A stretch of DNA of 36,680 bases from an uncultured Kiritimatiellota bacterium (GCA_934654805.1 CAKUGW010000018.1:1-36680), one strand, 5' to 3'. Shown: positions 22,109 to 30,892, numbered from the stretch's first letter. The notes: generated from the sequence alone by a model not told the origin. Numbers and translations: made by a program.

Positions 22109-24340
22109 ATGAAGAGCAGCATGGGGAAATGGGCGTGCGCCGTCGTCGCGGTCGCCGCATTTGACACGGCAACTGCCGACACGGTCGCCTGGTGGCGGTT
22201 CGGGGACGGAGCGGCGGGGACTGCCGCAATGACGCTCGCCAACGCAGTCGACGCGACGAAACTTTCGGGCAAAGCCCATTCGATCAACGCGGAGAAAAGC
22301 CTTGACGCAGACGACTCTTTCAGACCCGTGTTTGTCTCGAATGGCTTTCAGGGCGTGTATGATCCGGCGACAAAGGAAACGTACGCAGACCCTTCAGCGC
22401 TACGCTTCCTCGCCGATGACAGCGGCAACGGCGGCCTCGTTCTTGTGCCAGACGATGCGTCACTCCATTTGAAGACTTTTACGCTCGAATTCTTCTTCAG
22501 GTGGGAGGGCGAGTCCAAACCGGGCTGGCGGACGCTCGTCGGCATGAAAAGCGGCGTGGGCACCTCTTTCTGCCTACGCCTTCACCAAAACGAAGGCTTT
22601 GATACGATCGCCGTTTGGTTTAATTCGGAGGACGGTACGCAGAGGACTGCAAACTGCGGCAAGTTGTCCGTCTCGGACGGGAAATGGCATCATGTCGCCA
22701 TGAAGGTGTACGAACAGAACAGCGCGTGGAAGGCTTCGGTCTATGTCGATTACAAGCATGTGGGGGCACCGACATTGGCCGGGCCGATTTACTATTCAGG
22801 CGAAAAGCCGCTCTTCATTGGCGGCGACCCTGATGCGACAGGTGGACGGTTCATTGGTTCGATAGACGAGGTTCGGCTTTCGGACACATTGCTTGGCGAG
22901 GACGTCTTCCTGCGGCAATATGCGATTTCCCCGAATGCAGGTGCAGATGCCGCGCTGTATCTCGACTTCTCGTCGAACACAATTGCCAACCAAGTGTCCA
23001 ACGAGCCGCCAACATCCGTGACGGCAACGCTCAAGGGTGACACGACGACTTCGGATGACGTGCCCGGTGCGACGGTGCGCGCGAACGTCTGGGCGGCAGA
23101 CGGCACGGTGAACACGGCGGCCCTGCACTTCGCAGCGAACGCCGAAAACGCCTCTGCCTCGGGACAGCTTTCATTCGATGACAGGGCGAACCGCGTGTCG
23201 AATGGAGACTTCACGGCCGAGATGTTCTTCAAGATCGACGACCTCGGCGAGAAGTCGAACAGCAGCGGCGACTGCGTGTATCTCTTCTGTGCGCCGACAT
23301 GGAAGCTGCGCATCATGCGCGGCGAGGGCAAGCTTTCAGGTTATTATCCGAACGGTATGCAATTCACATCTGGGCTGTCTGTCGTCGATGGACTCTGGCA
23401 TCATGTCGCGCTCGTCTACGACAAGACCGCCGAAAAGATGCGCGTCTACCTTGACGGAACGATGCTTTGGGAGGGTTCTGTCGGCTCGCTTGCGACAGAA
23501 GATACGAAGTTCCTGACGACCATCGCCGGCAACATGTGGGACACGGTCGACAAGTACCAGATCGCGCGCGGCGCGATTGACGAGGTGCGCATCACGCGAC
23601 GCGCGCTGAAGCCGGCCGAGTTCCTGACGGTCGCCCCGTACGCCAACGGCAAGCTCATCCACCTGACCTACGAGGAGAACGTGCTGGACTCGTGCGTCAA
23701 CGCACAGGTCTTCGGTGGCGGCTGGACGAACAACGCCGCGAATCCGCCGACGCTGTCGGGGCGCGTGCCGGGCAAGGCGCTTCTCGACGCGGCGGGTGCG
23801 GTCGTCCGCGAGACGAACGCGCATTCCCTGCGCTATGATGGCCGCTATCTCGCCTACGAGTCGGCAAGCGTCCTCGACCGCGCCGACTTCACGCTGGAGT
23901 TCTTCTGTCGCGCGTCCGCCACGAAGCCGACGGCGGGCGTCATGCGGCTCGTGGACAACAAGGACGTCGATGACTTCGTCTGGGGGCTGCGCACGGACGC
24001 GACGGGGAAGACGCTGGAGCTCGTCGCCTCGACCGAAGCGGAGGCGAACACGGTCGTCGCGACCTATCCGGCAGACAGCCTCGACGGGCGCTGGCACCAC
24101 TATGCGGCGAACTTCAGGACGGATGGCGCGAACACGGTCGTCACGCTCTACCGCGACTACGAGCAGGTCGCCCAATCGACGCTGAACGGCGTGCTCGCCG
24201 TGGCGACCGGCGTGTCGCGGTTCTACGTGGGCGGCGGCTCGGCGGGACACCTCGACGAGATCGTCGTCTGGGACGGCGAGAAGCGGGCGGACGACTTCCT
24301 GCGCGCGAAGAAGTCCGGGGCCGTCCTCATCATCCGATAG
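22109..24340 (+). CDS. Secreted three-LamG-domain protein
   Basis: LamG/concanavalin-like domains bind glycans or proteins at the surface. The 743-residue product has a signal peptide (cleavage near ATA-DTVAWW) and three LamG repeats at about 70-275, 350-520 and 580-740. Each carries the family's WHH core (residues about 192, 430 and 661) followed by a strand such as VYVDY, VYLDG or LYRDY, and each ends with an IDEVR or LDEI motif. No catalytic domain or membrane anchor is seen. ATG 22109 is chosen over GTG 22082 because of AGGAAGGAA just upstream. The 5' two-thirds are less GC-rich, with more A/T-ending codons than the 3' third and all neighbours, suggesting a mosaic or acquired gene. It ends 12 nt before the phosphoesterase gene. 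Confidence 0.88.
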   Translation: MKSSMGKWACAVVAVAAFDTATADTVAWWRFGDGAAGTAAMTLANAVDATKLSGKAHSINAEKSLDADDSFRPVFVSNGFQGVYDPATKETYADPSALRFLADDSGNGGLVLVPDDASLHLKTFTLEFFFRWEGESKPGWRTLVGMKSGVGTSFCLRLHQNEGFDTIAVWFNSEDGTQRTANCGKLSVSDGKWHHVAMKVYEQNSAWKASVYVDYKHVGAPTLAGPIYYSGEKPLFIGGDPDATGGRFIGSIDEVRLSDTLLGEDVFLRQYAISPNAGADAALYLDFSSNTIANQVSNEPPTSVTATLKGDTTTSDDVPGATVRANVWAADGTVNTAALHFAANAENASASGQLSFDDRANRVSNGDFTAEMFFKIDDLGEKSNSSGDCVYLFCAPTWKLRIMRGEGKLSGYYPNGMQFTSGLSVVDGLWHHVALVYDKTAEKMRVYLDGTMLWEGSVGSLATEDTKFLTTIAGNMWDTVDKYQIARGAIDEVRITRRALKPAEFLTVAPYANGKLIHLTYEENVLDSCVNAQVFGGGWTNNAANPPTLSGRVPGKALLDAAGAVVRETNAHSLRYDGRYLAYESASVLDRADFTLEFFCRASATKPTAGVMRLVDNKDVDDFVWGLRTDATGKTLELVASTEAEANTVVATYPADSLDGRWHHYAANFRTDGANTVVTLYRDYEQVAQSTLNGVLAVATGVSRFYVGGGSAGHLDEIVVWDGEKRADDFLRAKKSGAVLIIR

Positions 24341-24352
24341 GAAGGAGCGGAC

Positions 24353-25795
24353 ATGAACCGACGCGAATTCATTGCCGGCGCCGCCGGATTCGGCCTGTTG
24401 GGGCCGGCGCGGACGTTGGCAGGCGATCAGACGCCGCCGCGCCTCGTCTTCGGCGTGATTTCCGACATCCACCTGAAGGACGCGCGGAGCTGCGCGAAGT
24501 ATGCGCGGGCGCTTCGCTGGTTCGACGCGCACGCCGTCGATGCGGTGATGTGCTGCGGCGACCTGACGGACTGGGGACTTTCGCACCAGCTGAAGATGGT
24601 CGCCGACACGTGGCGCGCCGTCTTTCCCGGCGACCGGCGCCGCGATGGCGCGCCGGTGACGCGGCTCTTCCTCTACGGCGACCACGACAGCGGCGGCTAC
24701 GCCCACCACCATTTCGGCAGCTTCGAGGCGGCGCAGAAGATGTACGGCTTTTCGGCGGCCGAGGTGGAGGCGATGGCGATTCGCCAGTCAGGTGCGGCCC
24801 GTCGCTGGGAGGAGGCGTTCGGCGAGAAGTACGAGCCGCTGTTCGTCCGCGACGTCAAGGGCTACCGCTTCGTGCTCGCGAACTTCACGATGGACGGCGG
24901 CGCGGCGAATCCGCGCGGCGACAACACGCCCGGCGCGGAAGCGCGCCTCGCGTCGCTCGCGCTTGATCCGCAGAAGCCGTTCTTCTACGCCCAGCACCGC
25001 GTCTATCGCGGCACGATGGGCGGAGCGGAAATGACGGGGCTTGACGACGGACGATCCACGGCGATGCTCGTGCGCCATCCGAACTGCGTCGCGTTCTGCG
25101 GCCACGCCCACCGTACGCTGACGGACGAGAAGATGGTCTGGCAAGGGGCGTTCACGGCCGTCGAGGCGCCGTCCCTCGCCTACGTCACGCAGGCGAACGG
25201 CCGCGAGAACGCGCGGGTGATCGACGACGCGCGGGCGCGGCAGGGCGTCACGCCGCTGCTGCCGACCTATCCGATGTCCGTGCCCGAACAGGGGCTGCTC
25301 GTCTCGGTGTGGGACGACCGCATCGTCCTGAAGCGCATCGACTTCCGGCTGGACGCACCGCTCGGCCCGGCGTGGGAACTGCCGCTCGGTGCGGCGGCCG
25401 CGAAGCCGTATGCGTTCGACCGCCGCGCGGCGGAGACGCCCGCGCCGCAGTTTCCCGCCGGCGCGCGCGCGACGGTCATGCGCTGCGCGGCGGAAAACCG
25501 CGAGCGCGAGCCGATTGACCAGTGGCGCGTGACGTTCCCGGCGGCGGTCTCGACGGCGACGGCGCCGCGTGCGCTCGACTACGAGGTGCGGGCGTTCGTC
25601 GGCGACGCGGCGACGCCCGCCGTGACGCGGCTCGTCTATTCGGATCGCTGCGCCCGTCCCGAAAGCGAGGAGACGATTCCCGTGGCCTGTCCGTTCGCCG
25701 TCGAGGAGTTCCCGGCGGGCGCGCGGGTGCGGTTCGAGGTGCGGGCGCGCTCGGCGTTCGGACGCTGCGGCGCGCCGCTGGAGGTGCGGACATGA
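24353..25795 (+). CDS. Tat-exported calcineurin-like metallophosphoesterase
   Basis: The 480-residue protein begins MNRREFIAGAAGFGLLGPA, a twin-arginine-type signal, so it should be exported folded with its metals. The metallophosphoesterase motifs are in order: SDIH (38-40 core), GDLTDWG near 69, YGDHD near 109-112, AQHR, and GHAH near 250. The third motif is normally GNH(E/D); here the metal-bridging Asn is Asp. Residues after about 330 form a second, probably beta-sandwich, domain. It has an AGGAAGGAG ribosome site, starts 12 nt after the LamG gene, and overlaps the GH5 start (ATGA), so the three are one operon. The substrate is unknown; sugar phosphate or phosphodiester groups on glycans are possible. 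Confidence 0.85.
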   Translation: MNRREFIAGAAGFGLLGPARTLAGDQTPPRLVFGVISDIHLKDARSCAKYARALRWFDAHAVDAVMCCGDLTDWGLSHQLKMVADTWRAVFPGDRRRDGAPVTRLFLYGDHDSGGYAHHHFGSFEAAQKMYGFSAAEVEAMAIRQSGAARRWEEAFGEKYEPLFVRDVKGYRFVLANFTMDGGAANPRGDNTPGAEARLASLALDPQKPFFYAQHRVYRGTMGGAEMTGLDDGRSTAMLVRHPNCVAFCGHAHRTLTDEKMVWQGAFTAVEAPSLAYVTQANGRENARVIDDARARQGVTPLLPTYPMSVPEQGLLVSVWDDRIVLKRIDFRLDAPLGPAWELPLGAAAAKPYAFDRRAAETPAPQFPAGARATVMRCAAENREREPIDQWRVTFPAAVSTATAPRALDYEVRAFVGDAATPAVTRLVYSDRCARPESEETIPVACPFAVEEFPAGARVRFEVRARSAFGRCGAPLEVRT

Positions 25796-27342
25796 AGCGC
25801 GGCCTCTTGCTGACTGTCGCGCTGGCCGCTTTGGCCGGATGCGTCCGCGAAGTGTCCGACGACTCCCGCCGCGCCGACTGGAGGCCGTCCGAGCGGTGGC
25901 GCGGATTCAACCTGCTGGAGATGTTCGTCTGGCCGACGAGCGATCCGACGCCCGCCTACCGCGAATGGGACTTTCGCCGGATCCGTGCGGAAGGCTTCAA
26001 CTTCGTGCGTCTGCCGATCGACTACCGCTACTTTACGCACGGCGGTGACTGGAACGCGATTGACGAGGAACGGCTGAAGGCCGTGGACCAGGCGATCGAA
26101 TGGGGCGAGAGATACGGCCTCCACGTGCAGGTCTGCCTGCACCGCGCGCCCGGCTACTGCGTGAACCCGACGGGAAAGGAGCCGGCCGACCTGTTCGCGG
26201 ACGCGACGGCACAGAAGGTGTTCGCCCGCTACTGGGGGCTGTTCGCGCGACGCTGGAAGAAGTGGCCGAACCGCCGCGTCTCGTTCGATCTCGTGAACGA
26301 GCCGCCGAAGATCGACGAGGCGAAATACGTCGCGGCGATCCGTCCGGCGCTCGCGGCGATCCGCGCGGAAGACCCCGACCGCCTCGTGTTCTCGGACGGA
26401 CGCGACGGCGGGAACCTGCCGACGTTCGCGCTCGCGGGCGAACGCGGCGTCGCACAGGCGATGCGGGGCTACAGGCCGATGTCCGTCTCGCACTTCGGCG
26501 CGCCGTGGTGCGTGGGGCTGACGGCGTCCCTGCCGCCCGTCTGGCCGCTTCCCGAAGACGCGCCGACGGGGCTTCTCGCGGGGCCGGGCAAGCCGAAGCT
26601 GCGCGTGCCGCTCGTGATCGAGAACGTCCCGGCGGGCGAGATCGCCCTCCATTTCGGCGGCGTGAGCGAGAAGGTGACCGTGCGCGTGACGGGCGACGGC
26701 AAGACGATCCGGGACATCACCTTCCGTCCCGAAAAGGGGAACCCGAACTGGCGCTCGGTCGCGGAGCATCCGAAGTGGAAGATCCTGCAGGGCGACTACC
26801 TCGGCATCGAGACGCTGCGGGTGGCGCGCGCCGTGAAGCGGCTGGAGATCAGCCTCGCGGCGGGCGACTGGTGCCATCTGACGGGGGTGCGCCTGACGGC
26901 GCCGGACGGACGCACCGCCCTCTTGCGCATCGTGCCGCGCTTCGCGCCGGCGTCACGGTTCGTCCAGCGGTTCGCCGGCTTCGGCGCGTCCCGTCCGTTC
27001 GTCTCGGCCGAGCCGCCGGACGCCACGCCGCGCCGCTACGCCGAGGCGGGGCTGGAAGCGCTCTACCGCAGCAACTTCAAGGCGTGGGACGACCTCGCCG
27101 CGAAGGGCGCGTTCGTCATGATGGGCGAGTTCGGCGCGTTCAGGGCCTGTCCCCACGACGTCGCCCTCGCGTGGCTGGAGGACAACCTGCGGCTCCTGAA
27201 GGAGCGCGGCTGGAGCTGGGCGCTCTGGAACTGGCGCGGCACGTTCGGCGTCCTTGACTCGAACCGCACAGACGTCCGCTACGAAGCCTACGACGGCCAC
27301 ACGCTCGACCGCGCGCTGCTGGAACTGCTGAAGCGGTATTGA
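25792..27342 (+). CDS. GH5-like glycoside hydrolase lipoprotein with inserted module
   Basis: GH5 enzymes cleave beta-linked glucans, mannans and related chains. The 516-residue product has a lipoprotein signal (LAALAGC), then the TIM-barrel start WRGFNLLEMF, GFNFVRLPIDYRYF, the acid/base motif FDLVNEPP (Glu170) and the nucleophile motif MMGEFGAF (Glu446). About 275 residues separate the two Glu, far more than usual. Residues about 272-383, with a strand-rich pattern (VPLVIENVPAGEIALHFGG, VTVRVTGDGKTI, LEISLAAGDW), look like a beta-sandwich module inserted in the barrel. The start overlaps the phosphoesterase stop (ATGA). Probably surface- or periplasm-anchored; substrate cannot be assigned. 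Confidence 0.85.
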   Translation: MKRGLLLTVALAALAGCVREVSDDSRRADWRPSERWRGFNLLEMFVWPTSDPTPAYREWDFRRIRAEGFNFVRLPIDYRYFTHGGDWNAIDEERLKAVDQAIEWGERYGLHVQVCLHRAPGYCVNPTGKEPADLFADATAQKVFARYWGLFARRWKKWPNRRVSFDLVNEPPKIDEAKYVAAIRPALAAIRAEDPDRLVFSDGRDGGNLPTFALAGERGVAQAMRGYRPMSVSHFGAPWCVGLTASLPPVWPLPEDAPTGLLAGPGKPKLRVPLVIENVPAGEIALHFGGVSEKVTVRVTGDGKTIRDITFRPEKGNPNWRSVAEHPKWKILQGDYLGIETLRVARAVKRLEISLAAGDWCHLTGVRLTAPDGRTALLRIVPRFAPASRFVQRFAGFGASRPFVSAEPPDATPRRYAEAGLEALYRSNFKAWDDLAAKGAFVMMGEFGAFRACPHDVALAWLEDNLRLLKERGWSWALWNWRGTFGVLDSNRTDVRYEAYDGHTLDRALLELLKRY

Positions 27343-27374
27343 AGGAATGTTCATTTGAGGAATGCCGACGGCGT

Positions 27375-27500
27375 TGAACGCGGAGAAAACGGAGAAAGAA
27401 AGACACGGAGAGGGTGGACTCGATTCGTGACAATTCGTGGACAAAGAGCCCACAGGCAGGAACTCCGTGCCTCCGCCTCTCCATCATCTCCGTGTTGAGC
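27375..27500. repeat. Intergenic repeat element with ACGGAG inverted arms
   Basis: The 190-nt gap between the GH5 and GH36-like genes holds no gene. The left arm (27375-27413) is rich in CGGAGAAA and ACACGGAGAG words; the right arm (27462-27500) carries their complements (CTCCGTGC, CATCTCCGTGTTG). Between them CGATTCGTGACAATTCGTGG (27421-27440) is a second repeat of the CACGAAT type on the other strand. Words of this kind recur between genes in many environmental bacteria; that is recollection and was not searched. A weak ribosome site for the next gene follows. Confidence 0.6.
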
Positions 27501-27532
27501 GAAAGCAACAAAACAAGGAAACAGATAGGGAC

Positions 27533-29143
27533 ATGAAAACGAGTCACGTTTACTTGCAGTTGGCGATGACCCCATTCGCCTCAGTTCTCGCCGCCGGGTA
27601 CGCGCAGGCGATGGACTTCATCCCGCTGTCCGCCCCGGCGGAGGTCCGGGTCGACGGGCAGCCCGCCGGCAGCCGCGTCACGCGCGCGGCCGACGGCACG
27701 CTCACCCTGCACGGCGGCACGGCCTCGACCGTCACGCTCGCCTGGCGCGGCGCCCTCGGCGCGGCGACGCGGGTCCTCGGCGGCATGTGGGAGCGCACCT
27801 ACGGCGACAGCGCCTGGCGCCGCATCGACGCGGCGGACGCGCCGCGCGGCGGGACGATGGCGTGGTACCTCCTCGCGACGGACGGCGCGCGCACGGACGG
27901 CTACGGCGTGAAGGTCCAGCCGTGCGCCTTCGCCTGCTGGCGGGCGCGCCCGGACGGCCTCGAGCTGACGCTGGACGTCCGCGCCGGATCGCGCCCCGTC
28001 GAGCTCGGCGACCGTGCGCTCGCGCTCTGCACGCTGGTCGCGCGCAAGGGAACGCCCGGCGAGCCGGCGTTCGCGGCGGGCCGCGCGTTCTGCCGCCTGA
28101 TGTGCCCCGCGCCGCGCCTGCCCGCCGCGCCGGTCTACGGCTACAACGACTGGTACTGCGCCTACGGATTCAACACGGCGACGAACTTCCTCGCCGACGC
28201 GCAGTTCCTCGTCGACGCGATGGACGCCCAGCCGGGCGAGCCCACGACGAACCGGCCCTTCGTCGTCGTGGACGACGGCTGGCAGAACGCCCTGAAGCAC
28301 GGCGGCGACCCGTCGCGGCCGGGCGGGCAGTGGGGCGCGGTCAATTCGCGCTGGGGGATGGAGATGCCGAAATTCGCGCGCCGCGTGAAGGCCCTGCGGG
28401 CGCGCCCCGGCCTCTGGTACCGCCCGTTCGAGCCGGACGAGGGGGAGAAGGCCCTGCCCGTCGACCCGACCGAACCAAAGTGGGAACGGCGAATCCGCGA
28501 GGAGATGGCGCGCTTCGCGGACTGGGGCCTGGAGCTCGTCAAGATCGACTTCATCACCTACGACTGGAACGTGACGTGGGGCTACGAGCTCGAGGATTCG
28601 CCCGTGAAGAAGCCGCTGCCCCAATGGCGCGACCGCTCGCGGACGACGGCGGAGGTCGTCCGCGGACTCTACCGGGCGATGCGCGAGGCGGCGGGCGACC
28701 GGATGCTGATCATCGGGTGCAACGCGCTCGACCACTTCGCGGCGGGCCTCTTCGAGATCCAGCGGACGGGCGACGACACGAGCGGCAAGGAGTGGGCGCG
28801 GACGCGCAAGATGGGGCCGAACACGCTGGGGATGCGCGCGATCCACAACGGCGTCTTCTACCTGAACGACGGCGACTGCGTGGGGCTCGTGAACGCGGGG
28901 GACGTGCCGTGGCGGCTGAACCGCCAGTGGCTCGACCTCGTCGCCCGCAGCGGCACGGCGCTCTTCACGAGCTGGAAGCGTTCGCTCGCGGTCGACCCCG
29001 AAGTCGCCCGCGCGCTCGGCGCGGCGTGGAAGACGGCCTCGCGCCCGATGTCCACTGCAGCGCCCCTGGACTGGATGGAGACGCCGCGCCCGCGCCAGTG
29101 GCGATTCGGCGACGGCTGCCGCGCGACCTACGGCTGGGAGTAG
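27533..29143 (+). CDS. GH36/melibiase-like secreted glycosidase
   Basis: Clan GH-D enzymes such as alpha-galactosidases use two Asp. The 536-residue product has a signal peptide (TPFASVLAAGYAQA, cleavage before MDF) and an N-terminal beta domain to about 190. The TIM barrel starts at YGYNDWYCAYG, with VVVDDGWQ, the nucleophile motif LVKIDFITYDW (Asp near 340) and IQRTGDDTSG (acid/base Asp near 415). The KxD and RxGDD pattern supports GH36 or a close relative; substrate could be alpha-galactoside or another alpha-glycoside. The ATG chosen begins the signal peptide; upstream in-frame sequence lies in the repeat. It may be co-transcribed with the GH5 gene 190 nt upstream or separately. Confidence 0.82.
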   Translation: MKTSHVYLQLAMTPFASVLAAGYAQAMDFIPLSAPAEVRVDGQPAGSRVTRAADGTLTLHGGTASTVTLAWRGALGAATRVLGGMWERTYGDSAWRRIDAADAPRGGTMAWYLLATDGARTDGYGVKVQPCAFACWRARPDGLELTLDVRAGSRPVELGDRALALCTLVARKGTPGEPAFAAGRAFCRLMCPAPRLPAAPVYGYNDWYCAYGFNTATNFLADAQFLVDAMDAQPGEPTTNRPFVVVDDGWQNALKHGGDPSRPGGQWGAVNSRWGMEMPKFARRVKALRARPGLWYRPFEPDEGEKALPVDPTEPKWERRIREEMARFADWGLELVKIDFITYDWNVTWGYELEDSPVKKPLPQWRDRSRTTAEVVRGLYRAMREAAGDRMLIIGCNALDHFAAGLFEIQRTGDDTSGKEWARTRKMGPNTLGMRAIHNGVFYLNDGDCVGLVNAGDVPWRLNRQWLDLVARSGTALFTSWKRSLAVDPEVARALGAAWKTASRPMSTAAPLDWMETPRPRQWRFGDGCRATYGWE

Positions 29144-29173
29144 GGGAAACTGCGTCGCCTGTCGCGTCCACGC

Positions 29174-29203
29174 TGGACAGGCTCGGGCGGAAACTGCTAT
29201 ACT
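29174..29203 (+). promoter_or_regulatory. Cassette promoter, copy 2
   Basis: TGGACA (29174-29179) and TATACT (29198-29203) are 18 nt apart, with GC before the -10. The ATG of the short ORF is 10 nt downstream. Confidence 0.6.
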
Positions 29204-29213
29204 ACCGACCCTT

Positions 29214-29267
29214 ATGCAGAACGGAATGACAGTTTTCGGCAAGGCCCTTCAGGCGGTGGCGGCATGA
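29214..29267 (+). CDS. Short ORF of 17 codons in the cassette, copy 2
   Basis: It encodes MQNGMTVFGKALQAVAA and overlaps the VWA gene start as ATGA. Function is unrecognised; a coupling or leader peptide is possible because the VWA gene itself has only a weak G-rich site before its ATG. Confidence 0.4.
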   Translation: MQNGMTVFGKALQAVAA

Positions 29268-30892
29268 CGCGCGAGGCGAAAGGCGAGCTCGTCGTGACGG
29301 CGCTGGTGGTCTCGGCCCTTGTGCACGTCGGCGTCATGCTCTACGCGAAGCCGAAGGTGATGACGCACGTCGCGGCGGGCGGCTCGCGTATCGTGGCGCG
29401 CGCGCCGATGCGCGTCACGAAGGAAGTGCCGCGCCCGGAGCCCGTGAAGATCGACGCGGTCGAGGACCTCGCCGCGCAGAAGGACGCGCCGCCGGCCGAG
29501 ACGGTCGCCGCGACGGAGCCTCTGCCGTCCGAAGCCCCCGACGTGCTGCCGGTCGCCGTCAAGGCCGCCGTCGCGTCCGTGCCGGCCGCGCCGGCGGTCG
29601 GGGCGGTCGCGCCGGTCTTCGACACGGAGCCGCTGCGGCTGGACGCGGTCGTCTCGGCGAAGATTCCGCGCGCGCCGATCGAGACGCCGTCCGTCCCGGA
29701 CGTGCCCGCGCTCGCGGCGCCGGCGGCCCTGCCGCGCGCCGAGGCCGGGGCCGCGCCGCTCCTCAGGCTCACGCCGTCCGTGGGGACAGACCCCGATTCC
29801 GCCTTCCTGCCGACGCAGCTCGCGCGCGCGGCGTTGCCGGCGGAAAGCCCGGCGGCGGCGTTCGTGCCGTCCGAGGAAGTCTACGAGAAGGTCGACGAGA
29901 AGGTCGTCGAGGAGGAGAAGGCGGCCGTCAAGGCGCTTGTCGAGTCCGAGCAGGCGGTCGAGCTGCCGAAGTTCGTCCACACGGCGATGACGCGGCAGAC
30001 GGAGGGCGCGTGGACCTATTTCAAGGTGATGGTGACGCCGCGCGCGTCGCTTGCGGTCGTGCCGAAGGACGTCGTCGTGCTGATCGACGCCTCCGGCTCG
30101 ATCGGCTCGGATCGCATCGTCTCGATCCGCAAGGCCGCCAAGCGCATCCTCCGCAGCGCGACCAACACGGGCGACCGCTTCAACCTCGTCGCGTTCCGCG
30201 ACCGCTTCGCGTATGCGTTCCGCACGTGGCAGGACTGCACGCAGGCGTCGTTCGACCGCTCGGACAAATGGCTCAACAACCTCGCGGCGCACGGGCGCAC
30301 GGACGTGTTCGCGACGATCTCGTCCGTCCTCACGCTGCCGCGCGACCCGGCGCGTCCGCTGATCGCGCTCGTCGTCACGGACGGCGACGCGAACGCGGGC
30401 GTGCGGGACAATGCGGGCATCCTGTCGAAGTTCACCGCGCTCAACGACGGGCTCATCTCCGTCTACATGTACGGCGTGAAGGCGTCCGCGAACCGTGCGC
30501 TCATCGACGCGCTGACGCGCGGCAACCGGGGCGAGGGGTTCGTCTTCGACGGCTGGCGCTGGCGCGCGGGCGAGGGGATCGACGGGCTGTCCGAGCGGTT
30601 CCGCGACCCGGTGCTGTCGGACCTGCGCGTCATCTTCGCGGCGGACGCGAAGGCCGAGGCGTATCCGCGCCTCCTCCGGAACCTCTACCGCAGCGGCACG
30701 GTCGAGATTGTCGGGCGCGTCCCGGCGGGGACGGCGAAAGTCTCGTTCTCGCTGCGGGGCCTCAACGGCGCGCAGGCCTACGAGGGCTTCTTCACGCACA
30801 CGTTCGAGACGGCGGCGACGGACGTGACGCTCGCGGCGGCGTGGCGCGCCGAACGCGAGATCGACCGGAAGCTGCGCGCAGTCCCCGAGTGA
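29264..30892 (+). CDS. Membrane-anchored von Willebrand factor A domain protein
   Basis: VWA domains bind metal and protein partners. The 542-residue product has one N-terminal membrane helix (VVTALVVSALVHVGVMLYA) followed by a long Pro/Ala/Glu/Val-rich stretch to about 260, a layout like TonB-type proteins. A VWA domain follows with the MIDAS motif DASGS near 275, GRTDVF and VTDGDANAG. A C-terminal beta region begins near 460. Orientation should place the VWA domain in the periplasm. It is alone between the cassette promoter and a strong terminator; none of the usual MoxR ATPase or Bat partners is adjacent. Function is unknown. Confidence 0.8.
   Translation: MTREAKGELVVTALVVSALVHVGVMLYAKPKVMTHVAAGGSRIVARAPMRVTKEVPRPEPVKIDAVEDLAAQKDAPPAETVAATEPLPSEAPDVLPVAVKAAVASVPAAPAVGAVAPVFDTEPLRLDAVVSAKIPRAPIETPSVPDVPALAAPAALPRAEAGAAPLLRLTPSVGTDPDSAFLPTQLARAALPAESPAAAFVPSEEVYEKVDEKVVEEEKAAVKALVESEQAVELPKFVHTAMTRQTEGAWTYFKVMVTPRASLAVVPKDVVVLIDASGSIGSDRIVSIRKAAKRILRSATNTGDRFNLVAFRDRFAYAFRTWQDCTQASFDRSDKWLNNLAAHGRTDVFATISSVLTLPRDPARPLIALVVTDGDANAGVRDNAGILSKFTALNDGLISVYMYGVKASANRALIDALTRGNRGEGFVFDGWRWRAGEGIDGLSERFRDPVLSDLRVIFAADAKAEAYPRLLRNLYRSGTVEIVGRVPAGTAKVSFSLRGLNGAQAYEGFFTHTFETAATDVTLAAAWRAEREIDRKLRAVPE

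Larger units (their letters stand above)
29173..29296 (+). repeat. Duplicated promoter/short-ORF cassette, copy 2
   Basis: This 124-bp copy of 19495-19619 carries the -35, -10, 17-codon ORF and first 11 codons of the VWA gene. As the downstream gene is full length here, this is the likelier original context. Confidence 0.9.
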
